From assembly GCA_028710655.1 (NCBI GenBank), contig JAQTTS010000157.1:1-5550 (forward strand): a stretch of 5,550 nucleotides of DNA. The letters are read 5' to 3'. The stretch is from Dehalococcoidales bacterium (GTDB taxonomy: Bacteria; Chloroflexota; Dehalococcoidia; Dehalococcoidales; UBA5760). The position numbers were made by a program, and so were the translations under genes. Below are positions 1 through 5,550 of the stretch, piece by piece (the stretch's first letter is position 1; every line of letters starts with the position of its first letter). Below the pieces are notes generated by a model. That model made no database searches and was not told where the DNA came from. It saw only the letters and a list, made by a program, of their open reading frames with translations.

Positions 1-190
1 TATGACGAGCGGTAAACAGTCCTTTGGTATCAACGGTACCGACCGTTTCATCGCTACTTGACCAGGTAACGGACGTATTGGTCATCGAGTTTCCTTTCTG
101 GTCCAGGAGGACTGCGGTAAATTGCCGGGTCTCCGACACATTGAGCTGGAAAGATGTCGGGGAGACAGTCACTGAGGCAACAACCGGCAT
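1..190 (-). other. Big_2-like bacterial Ig domain, partial (residues 1787-1849)
   Basis: After PKD M the protein reads MPVVASVTVSPTSFQLNVSE, then TRQFTAVLLDQKGN, VTWSSSDETVGTVDTKGLFTA. The order VTVSP, L-x-V-x-x-x-x-x-F-T-A, D-x-x-G-N, VTWSSSD and T-V-D-x-x-G-L-F-T-A is the Big_2 (BID_2) pattern well known from invasin/intimin-type and other surface proteins. The domain is cut by the left edge, just after the G-L-F-T-A turn, so only the last one or two strands are missing. It suggests that further Ig-like modules or the cell anchor follow downstream. Confidence 0.85.
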
Positions 191-3100
191 CTCGACAGTG
201 TAGTCTCGTATCGTTTCGGTGTCGCTGCCGTATTCATTGGTCGCACTGAGCGTAACTGTGTAATTACCATCCGCTGCAAAAGTATGTACCGGGTTCTGCA
301 GGGTTGATGTTGTACCGTCACCGAAGTCCCAGCTCCATGTTGTCGGGTAATTGGCAGAGGTATCGGTAAACCGGATAGTGTGTGAAAGCCCGTACACCGG
401 GGTACCGGTGAATGAAGCAGCCGGTGCTGCGTCAGTATACCCCTCGCCGCTGAAGATAGTGGCTGAAGGTAGTGACGCTGTGGCGTTCACTGTAATATTC
501 GTAATACTTACGTCACTGGTCGTCGTAACACCGGGCTCCCCATACAAGACCTTCAATGCTCCCGGATGGTCTGCCCCTTCGAGCCGGATGGAGAATCGTG
601 CCTGTTCTGCAGTATAGCCCGGCTGGAGATAATACTTCACCGGGAACCCGTTGGCATCCGTGAATCGCACATCGCCATAATCCTCCCGGCAGTGACCCCC
701 GGCATACAGGTGCCAGACTTTCATGCCCGTTGCGTTGTCCTCATATGCAGCGCCGGTGGTCCGGTGGATCACAACAACCTGCAGGTACAGACTCAGTTCA
801 CCGGCAGAGAAGTCGATCTTCTGGGAATAGGCATTCTTGCCTGAGAGGATGTAACCCGCTTTTGTTATGGTATTGCTGCCGTAGCCATTCGTAGCCGTGA
901 GAGTGACTGTGTTCGTACCGTACGTAGAATACGTATGGACCGGGTTCTGCTCGATTGAAGTTGTACCGTCGCCAAAGTCCCATGCCCACGAGGTCGGATT
1001 AATCGTGGAGGTATCGGTGAACTGAACCGTGACTGGGGAATATCCATTTGTGACGTCCGCAGTAAAGCTCGCGACCGGTATGCCGCTCCCGACCGTAATG
1101 TACCCGATCTTCACGAGCGAATTGCTGCCATAGCTGTTCGTGACCGTCAGGTTGACCGTGTAATTCCCGTCCGCTGCATAGGTATGGACCGGGCTCTGCT
1201 CAACTGAGGTTGTACCATCACCAAAGTCCCATGCCCACGAAGTCGGGTAATATCGCGATGTGTCGTTGAACTGGACCGTCAACGGAGCACTCCCGCTCAG
1301 CTTGTTTGCCGTGAAATTCCCGACCGGTTGGAAACCGTATGCTCCGGGAGGTGTTGTGCTGAAGGAATGGACGACGAGGTTGTCCCAATAGGTATTATAA
1401 TAATAGGAATCAGTGCCATACCGGGTATTGGAAAGCCCTATAGAGGATATAGCCCCGGGCATGATCTTGGTTGCCCGGAGGATCCCGTTCTCGTATACCG
1501 ATACACTGTTTGCAGCATCACGGGTAATCGTGAGATGCATGCCGCCAACTGCTGGACGAGTACCTCGTCCGGTATTGGCACTTGTTCCACCGATAGCATA
1601 GAAGAATGAACCATTATACGTTGCGGAAGTACTGGACCAACTATCAAAATACCCGGCTGCCATAGTGGAGGATGAATTATACAATATTAGGTACAACTCT
1701 CCTCGGGACCTGGAGGGAGATGAGGGGTAACTCGACACGTATGTCAGGTCAACATCAGCAACAAATCCTCCGGTAATCGGAGTGATCGACCGTTTCACCG
1801 CAGCAGTTGAAGATTTTCCTTGAGTGCCTGTTTTCGCGGTGAGTTTTAACTGACCGTTGTCTATTGTCGCAGATGAAACACCGGATGTATCCCAGTTTGG
1901 ATTCAACGTAGTGAATAAATCGACAACGCATCCAGTTGCATCTGCATTACTTGCTGATGGAACACCACTATTCCCATACAAGATCTGCAATGTTCCCGGC
2001 TGATCTGCCCGCTCAAGCCGGACATAGAACCGTGCCTGATTGGTGTTGTAGTCTGGCAAGAGATAATACACCAGCTGGATTCCGGTGGCATCCGTGTACC
2101 GCAGATCACTGTAATCCTCACGGCACCGATCTCCAACATACACATGCCAGAGTCTCCAGCCATTGGTGATCTCTTCGTAGTTGGTCCCATCAGCCCGATG
2201 GATCACAACTTCCTGCTGGTACATTGCCTGATCACTTGCAGTGAAGGAGAAATTCTGGGAATATCCGGCACTACCTGCGTATATGTACCCGGATTTTGTT
2301 ATGGTATTGCTGCCGTAGCCATTCGTAGCGTTGAGTGAGACCGTGTAGTTTCCCGCTGCACTATAGGAATGGACCGGGTTCTGGCTGGTTGAGGTGGCAC
2401 CGTCACCGAAGTCCCATGCCCATGCTGTCGGATTAATGGTCGAGGTGTCGATAAACTGAATCCTGAGCGGGGCATAACCGTTCGTCCAGGTCGTCGTGAA
2501 ATTCCCGACCGGTATTCCACTCCCGAGGGTGATGTAATCCGTCTTCACGAAACTGTTGCTGCCATAACTGTTCGAGAGCGTCAGGTTGACTGTGTAATTC
2601 CCACCTGCAGAATAGGTATGTACCGGGTTCTGGTCGGTTGAGGTGGCACCGTCACCAAAGTCCCATGCCCACGTGGTCGGAGAATTAAACGAACTAGCTG
2701 TAAACCGGACTGTCAGCGGAGCGTCTCCACTAGTACTGTTTGCCGAGAAACTCCCGACGGGTTTGAGATCGGATGCTGCCGGAGGTGTAGTGCTGAAAGA
2801 GCGGATAGCAAGGTTATCCCAATGGGAGGTATGCCCTCCTGCGCCATTGTTTATATCATTGACGCGGAATCCTATGCGGGTAATACTACCCCCCATGGTG
2901 CCGGTACCCATTAATGTCCCGTTCTTATATGCAGATATTTTATTTGAGGCATCCCGGGTGATTTTAAGGTTCATGGCACCGGGTTCAGGAACGGTTCCGT
3001 CACCGAGACAGGGCATTTGCAACCCATTAATAACGGTCGCGAATGATGCGCCACCCCATGTAGGTTGATAGTATCCGATACGTGCATAACTGTCTGCGGT

Positions 3101-5550
3101 ATACACTTCCAGCATAACATCCCCATCACTGTAACCATAGGGTTCATAGCTCAGGTCTGTTTCCATTGAAAATTCAGCGGGAATCGGGGTGATCGGTCGT
3201 GTAACTCCATATATGTAAGTGAGCGCACCTGTTGAGATGTATGTCAATTGACCGTTCTCTATTGCTCCCCCGGACCACGTTGAATTAAGGGTGTTGAATT
3301 CATCGATTAAATAGGCTCCAATTGCATCCGCGTTGCTTGCCGAAAGCACACCACTGTCCCCATACAAAACCTGGAGCGTTCCCGGCTGGTACGCCTTCTC
3401 AAGCCGGACGAAGAACCGTCCCTGTTCTGCCGTATAGTGCGACCAGAGATAGTATGCCAGAGGGGTTCCGGTGGTATCCGCGAACCGTACATCGCCGTAA
3501 TCTGCCCGGCACAGGTCCCCGACCTGCACATGCCAGACTTTCGTGCCATCCGCCCGGTTCTCTTCGTAGGGACTGCCAGTGGTCCGGTGAATTATTACCT
3601 CCTGCTGGATCACGTTCTGGTCACCGGCAGTATAGGTAATATTCTGGGAAAATGCATACCTGCCTGTGTGGATGTAGCCATCCTTTGTCAGGGTGTTTGT
3701 CCCATAGCTGTTTGAAACCGTGAGATTTACGGTGTAATTGCCGACGTTTGTATAGGTATGGACCGGGTTCTGCTCATTGGATGTGGCACCGTCGCCAAAG
3801 TCCCATGCCCATGCGGTTGGGTTAACCGCTGAAGTATCGGTGAACCGGACCATGAATGGAAGAAATCCGTTCGAGACATCCGCAGTGAAGCTCGCCACCG
3901 GTATTCCACTGCCAACTGTTATGTACTCGGTCTTCACGCAGCTATTGCTGCCATAGATATTTGAGATTGTGAAGTTTACCGTGTAATTCCCGTTTGCTGC
4001 ATAAGTATGAACCGGGTTCTGCTCGGTTGAAGTGGCACCATCTCCAAAGTCCCAGGACCAAGCTATCGGGTTAATTGTGGACGTATCGATAAACTGTACC
4101 GTTAACGGGGCATTCCCGCTCGTCGTGTTTGCAATAAAAGCACCAACCGGTATTCCACTCCCGACGGTGATATAATCAGTCTTCACACAACTGTTGCTAC
4201 CATAGGAGTTCGAGACCGTGATGTTTACCGTATAATTCCCGTTTGCTGCATAGGTATGAACCGGGTTCTGCTCGGTTGAGGTAGCACCATCTCCAAAGTC
4301 CCAGGACCAGGCTGTCGGGTTAATCGTCGAAGTATCCGTAAACTGTACCGTTAACGGGGCATTCCCGCTCGTCGTGTTTGCAGTAAAAGCACCAACCGGT
4401 ATTCCGCTCCCGACCGTGATATAATCAGTTTTCACGCAGCTGTTACTACCATAGGAGTTCGAGACCGTAAGGTTTACCGTGTAATTTCCGTTTGCTGCAT
4501 AGGTATGAACCGGGTTCTGCTCGGTTGAGGTGGCACCATCTCCAAAGTCCCAGGACCAGGCTGTCGGATTAATCGTCGATCCGTCAGTAAACTGCACCGC
4601 TAACGGGGCATTCCCGCTTGTCGCGTTTGCAGTAAACGCACCAACCGGTATTCCACTCCCGACCGTGATATAATCAATTTTCACGCAGCTGTTGCTGCCA
4701 TAGGAGTTCGAGATTGTCAGGTTTACCGTGTAATTCCCGTTTGCTGCATAGGTATGAACCGGGTTCTGCTCGGTTGAGGTGGCATTGTCACCAAAGTTCC
4801 AAGACCAGGCTGTCGGGTTAATCGTCGATCCGTCAGTAAACTGTACCGTTAACGGGGCATTCCCGCTTGTCGTGTTTACAGTAAAAGCACCAACCGGTAT
4901 TCCACTCCCGACGGTGATGTAGCCAGTTTTTACGCAGCTGTTGCTGCCATAGGAGTTCGAGACCGTCAGGTTTACCGTGTAACTCCCATCCGCTGTATAG
5001 ACATGCACCGGGTTCTGCTCAGTTGAGGTAACATTGTCCCCAAAGTCCCAGTACCACGATGCCGGGTTGAGCGTCGATCCGTCAGTAAACTGCACCGCTA
5101 ACGGGGCATTCCCGCTTGTCGTGTTTGCAGTAAAAGCACCAACCGATATTCCACTCCCGACGGTGATGTAATCAGTTTTCACGCAGCTGTTGCTGCCATA
5201 GGAGTTCAAGACCGTGAGGTTGACCGTGTAGATACCAGCCGTTGCATAGGTGTGATCAGGGTTCCGCTCGGATGAGGTAACACCGTCGCCGAAGTCCCAG
5301 TGCCAGGCTGTCGGGTTCACGGTCGTTGTATCGGTGAACTGTACCGTGAGTGGCGGTGCAGTACTGCTCGTCACGTTCGCGGTGAAGTTCCCCACCGGTA
5401 TTCCGGTTCCTACCGTGATGTACCCGGTCTGCACGCTGCTGTTGCTGCCCAGGTCATTTGAGACAGTCAGGTTGACCGTATACGAACCGGTCGTTAGGTA
5501 GGTATGTGCTGGATTCTTCTCAGTGGAGGTTTGGGAGTCGCCGAAGTCCC
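1..5550 (-). CDS. Giant PKD / DUF2341 / ConA-like repeat surface protein, internal fragment (both ends open)
   Basis: The minus-strand frame with codons at 5546-5548 down to 2-4 was translated in full: 1849 codons, no stop, no frameshift. The fragment holds thirteen PKD domains (first partial), three DUF2341 domains, two ConA/LamG-like domains and a C-terminal Big_2-like domain, so the intact protein exceeds 1850 residues. These are beta-rich modules of exported or cell-surface proteins, usually serving adhesion, spacing from the cell or carbohydrate binding. No catalytic motif is evident. Signal peptide and membrane or S-layer anchor must lie outside the window. Asn-X-Ser/Thr sequons recur several times per PKD unit (for example NYT, NLT, NTT), as expected for a glycosylated archaeal surface protein. 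Cysteines are few and sit at fixed positions. A methanogen of the Methanomicrobiales is the likely host (inference). Ligand and exact role cannot be read from the sequence. Confidence 0.96.
191..424 (-). other. PKD domain M, diverged (residues 1709-1786)
   Basis: PKD domain of about 78 residues: PAASFTGTPVYGLSHTIRFTD, then YPTTWSWDFGDG, LQNPVHTF, DGNYTVTLSATNEYGSD and a final RDYTVE. The WDFGDG and NPVHTF cores are intact. Both flanks are unlike all other units: no ITVGSG end, ETIRD instead of VKTDY, and no Cys. It caps the repeat region before the Big_2-like domain. Confidence 0.9.
425..529 (-). other. Thr/Ser/Ala-rich linker replacing a ConA-like domain (residues 1674-1708)
   Basis: These 35 residues lie between DUF2341 no. 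3 and PKD M. They begin VTTTSDVSITNITVNATASL, are rich in Thr, Ser, Ala and Val, and contain the sequons NIT and NAT. They show no similarity by eye to the opening or closing segments of the two ConA-like domains and look like a flexible or glycosylated spacer. A short beta-strand segment of a neighbouring domain is an alternative. Confidence 0.6.
530..838 (-). other. DUF2341 domain no. 3 (residues 1571-1673)
   Basis: This 103-residue copy holds AYSQKIDFSAGE, LQVVVIHRTTG, VWHLYAGGHC, REDYGDVRFTD, KYYLQPGYTAEQ, RFSIRLEGADHPG and KVLYGEPG. All DUF2341 landmark residues seen in copies 1 and 2 are kept, including the Cys before R-E-D-Y-G-D-V-R-F. After GEPG the usual SASNAD linker and ConA-like domain are absent. 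This is the only copy in the window without that partner. Confidence 0.82.
839..1327 (-). repeat. PKD domains K and L (residues 1408-1570)
   Basis: Two PKD domains follow ConA-like no. 2 after TTPPGAYGFQ. K (1082-1327, 82 residues) begins PVGNFTANKLSGSAPLTVQF, has WAWDFGDG and VEQSPVHTY, and ends SNSLVKIGYITVGSG. L (839-1081, 81 residues) begins IPVASFTADVTNGYSPVTVQF, has WAWDFGDG and IEQNPVHTY, and ends SNTITKAGYILSG. The pair repeats the I/J arrangement with the same lengths (246 and 243 bp) and leads straight into DUF2341 no. 3. Confidence 0.92.
1361..1930 (-). other. Concanavalin A / LamG-like domain no. 2 (residues 1207-1396)
   Basis: This segment of about 190 residues is homologous in layout to ConA-like no. 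1: it opens VDLFTTLNPNWDTSG and IDNGQLKLTA, has SITPI before a VDLTYV strand, then LTITRDAANSVSVYENG and a closing YWDNLVVHSFSTTPP. The middle differs strongly. It contains a Ser/Tyr-rich stretch (about 1621-1740) with SSYPSSPSRSR and NSSSTM, and is about 17 residues longer overall. The ends are close to copy no. 1 while the core has diverged. Same fold caveat as for copy no. 1; no catalytic residues are recognised. Confidence 0.66.
1964..2272 (-). other. DUF2341 domain no. 2 (residues 1093-1195)
   Basis: This 103-residue copy aligns end to end with DUF2341 no. 1 with about one net residue of length change. It holds YSQNFSFTASDQ, QQEVVIHRADG, LWHVYVGDRC, REDYSDLRYTD, VYYL, ARFYVRLERADQPGTLQ and ILYGNSG. 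Conserved points shared by all three copies are S-Q near the start, V-I-H-R, W-H, the single Cys followed by R-x-D-Y-x-D-[VL]-R, Y-Y-L, and L-Y-G at the end. It is preceded directly by PKD J and followed by ConA-like no. 2. Confidence 0.82.
2273..2761 (-). repeat. PKD domains I and J (residues 930-1092)
   Basis: Two PKD domains follow ConA-like no. 1 after the TTPPAASDLK linker. I (2516-2761, 82 residues) begins PVGSFSANSTSGDAPLTVRF, has WAWDFGDG and STDQNPVHTY, and ends SNSFVKTDYITLGSG with Phe where the tandem array has Cys. J (2273-2515, 81 residues) begins IPVGNFTTTWTNGYAPL, has WAWDFGDG and SQNPVHSY, and ends SNTITKSGYIYAG. I resembles K and J resembles L and H, so the pair is a positional unit and not two random array members. 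Confidence 0.92.
2795..3313 (-). other. Concanavalin A / LamG-like domain no. 1 (residues 746-918)
   Basis: This segment of about 173 residues follows DUF2341 no. 1 after a short SNADAIGA linker. It opens with DEFNTLNSTWSGG and IENGQLTY, has alternating beta-type stretches (FSMETDLSY, DVMLEVYT), then LKITRDASNKISAYKNGT and ends HWDNLAIRSFSTTPP. The N-terminal D-x-F-x-x-L-x-x-x-W, the late K/T-I-T-R-D-A segment leading to x-Y-x-N-G, and a closing W-D-N-L strand are typical of jellyroll lectin/glucanase-fold domains. No Glu pair of a glycoside hydrolase stands out, so binding is more likely than catalysis. Fold assignment is moderate; a profile search would settle it. Confidence 0.68.
3350..3661 (-). 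other. DUF2341 domain no. 1 (residues 630-733)
   Basis: This 104-residue segment starts FSQNITYTAGDQ, passes through QQEVIIHRTTG, VWHVQVGDLC, RADYGDVRF, AYYL and RFFVRLEK, and ends LQVLYGDSG. The D-[FY]-x-D-[IV]-R-F motif followed by a Tyr/Trp strand and a terminal LYYG-like motif is the DUF2341 signature as I recall it. DUF2341 is a beta-rich domain of uncharacterised function, common in large surface proteins and usually followed by a LamG/ConA-type domain, as here. The single Cys in GDLCRADY is conserved in all three copies. Function is not established; ligand binding or a structural adaptor role is a guess. Confidence 0.82.
3662..3904 (-). other. PKD domain H, DUF2341-adjacent subtype (residues 549-629)
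   Basis: PKD domain of 81 residues with WAWDFGDG, NEQNPVHTY and NYTVNLTVSNSYG. It departs from the tandem units at both ends: it begins IPVASFTADVSNGF and ends TNTLTKDGYIHTG, without the Cys and without ITVGSG. The same end forms (an NG-Y/F segment early, SNTITKxGYI late) appear in J and L, which also directly precede a DUF2341 domain. H therefore belongs to a position-specific subtype adapted to the DUF2341 junction. Confidence 0.92.
3905..5149 (-). repeat. Five near-identical 249-bp PKD units, C to G (residues 134-548)
   Basis: Five consecutive units of exactly 249 bp (83 codons): C 4901-5149, D 4652-4900, E 4403-4651, F 4154-4402, G 3905-4153. Each reads I-P/S-V-G-A-F, TSGNAPL, VQF, NPxxWxW, the PKD core FGD, STEQNPVH, YTVN, YGSNSCVK and ITVGSG. 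A hand comparison of E and F gave about 22 differences in 249 bases, roughly 91% identity. Protein-level variants include core WDFGDN in C and WNFGDN in D instead of WDFGDG, and GSTIN, GSTLN or TSTIN before the core. Exact unit length and high DNA identity point to recent tandem duplication or gene conversion. The array acts as a stiff or extensible stalk in known PKD proteins; that role here is inferred. Confidence 0.95.
5150..5401 (-). other. PKD domain B (residues 50-133)
   Basis: Complete PKD domain of 84 residues running from IPVGNFTAN to DYITVGSG. It carries WHWDFGDG, NPDHTY and YTVNLTVLNSYGSNSC. It is one codon longer than the interior units, from an extra Pro in APPLTVQF. It is more diverged than C-G, having NPDH for NPVH, SSER for STEQ and AGI for NGN. 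It is the first visible unit with the recurring Cys in the SNSCVKT segment. Confidence 0.92.
5402..5550 (-). other. PKD domain A, partial (residues 1-49)
   Basis: This is the C-terminal part of a PKD domain cut by the right edge. It starts inside the WDFGD core (DFGDSQTST) and continues through KNPAHTY, GSYTVNLTVSN and GYITVGTG. It differs from the interior repeats at several places: Ala for Val in the NPxHTY motif, Leu-Asp for Ser-Tyr before GSNS, and Ser instead of Cys in SNSSVQ. The array may extend further upstream. Confidence 0.9.

Larger units (their letters stand above)
425..4153 (-). repeat. Higher-order repeat of PKD-PKD-DUF2341-ConA modules
   Basis: The order PKD, PKD, DUF2341, ConA occurs at 4153-2762 (G, H, DUF2341 no. 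1, ConA no. 1), again at 2761-1328 (I, J, no. 2, no. 2), and a third time at 1327-425 with the ConA part missing. Offsets between equivalent points are constant: 1389 or 1392 bp from first to second (DUF2341 start 3661 to 2272, G start 4153 to I start 2761) and 1434 bp from second to third (2272 to 838, 2761 to 1327). The second PKD of each unit shares subtype residues, so the whole block was probably duplicated as one piece. Confidence 0.85.

Noticed and set aside
425..529. Possible frameshift or internal gene end after DUF2341 no. 3
   Set aside because: The frame continues without stop through the linker into PKD M with its intact WDFGDG core, so the missing ConA-like domain is an in-frame absence.
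2795..3313. ConA-like domain no. 1 as an active glycoside hydrolase
   Set aside because: No clear catalytic Glu motif of a ConA-fold hydrolase family is visible in either copy. A binding or structural role is the safer reading.
351..3715. Several open frames of 60 to 140 codons on the plus strand (for example 351-617, 2643-3068, 3322-3639)
   Set aside because: They lie opposite the continuous minus-strand gene, their products have no recognisable domain character, and similar shadow frames recur at equivalent points of the repeated modules, as expected from repeated antisense sequence.
798..3915. Short minus-strand frames (for example 1903-2190, 2299-2520, 3307-3549) in other phases
   Set aside because: They are out of phase with the domain-coding frame, which is open throughout. 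They read the same DNA in a shifted frame and produce Arg/Ser/Pro-rich low-information peptides.
3905..5149. Regular repeats suggesting a CRISPR array or a minisatellite
   Set aside because: The period is 249 bp, exactly 83 codons, with no repeat/spacer alternation, and each unit translates to a full PKD domain. It is a protein-domain repeat.
1..5550. Promoters, ribosome binding sites, terminators, tRNA or rRNA genes, insertion sequences
   Set aside because: Every base is accounted for by the coding frame. No intergenic gap, inverted-repeat pair or structured RNA signal stood out on reading the sequence.

Overview
The whole window is the inside of one very long gene on the minus strand. Reading the minus strand with codons ending at position 5548 and every third base below it gives 1849 consecutive sense codons, down to position 2, with no stop and no frame break. 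Neither the start nor the stop of the gene lies in the window. The product is a giant modular protein of the extracellular or cell-surface type, built from PKD (polycystic kidney disease-like, immunoglobulin-fold) repeats, DUF2341 domains, concanavalin A/LamG-like beta-sandwich domains and a bacterial Ig-like (Big_2) domain. Residue numbers below count from the first complete codon (5546-5548) as residue 1.

Layout in protein order (right to left): a partial PKD and seven more PKD domains in tandem (5548 to 3662); DUF2341 no. 1 (3661-3350); ConA-like no. 1 (3313-2795); PKD I and J (2761-2273); DUF2341 no. 2 (2272-1964); ConA-like no. 2 (1930-1361); PKD K and L (1327-839); DUF2341 no. 3 (838-530); a Thr/Ser/Ala-rich linker where a third ConA-like domain would be expected (529-425); PKD M (424-191); a Big_2-like domain running off the left edge. 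The order PKD-PKD-DUF2341-ConA recurs as a higher-order repeat of about 1.39 to 1.43 kb. It occurs twice complete and once without its ConA part. Five of the tandem PKD units (positions 3905-5149) are exactly 249 bp each and very alike at DNA level.

Organism: long surface proteins rich in PKD and DUF2341 with this wording (WDFGDG, STEQNPVHTY, NGNYTVNLTV, DYITVGSG) are typical of methanogenic archaea of the Methanomicrobiales group (Methanoregula, Methanosphaerula, Methanospirillum and relatives). This comes from recalled family knowledge, not a search, and is moderately certain. The many Asn-X-Ser/Thr sequons fit a glycosylated archaeal surface protein.

There is no intergenic DNA, so I report no promoters, terminators, RNA genes, mobile elements or CRISPR. 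Open frames on the plus strand and in the other minus frames are shadows of this gene. I see no undescribed multi-gene system. The interest lies in the repeat architecture: homogenised PKD units, positional PKD subtypes, diverged ConA cores, a cysteine at the same site in six repeats, and a missing ConA module.
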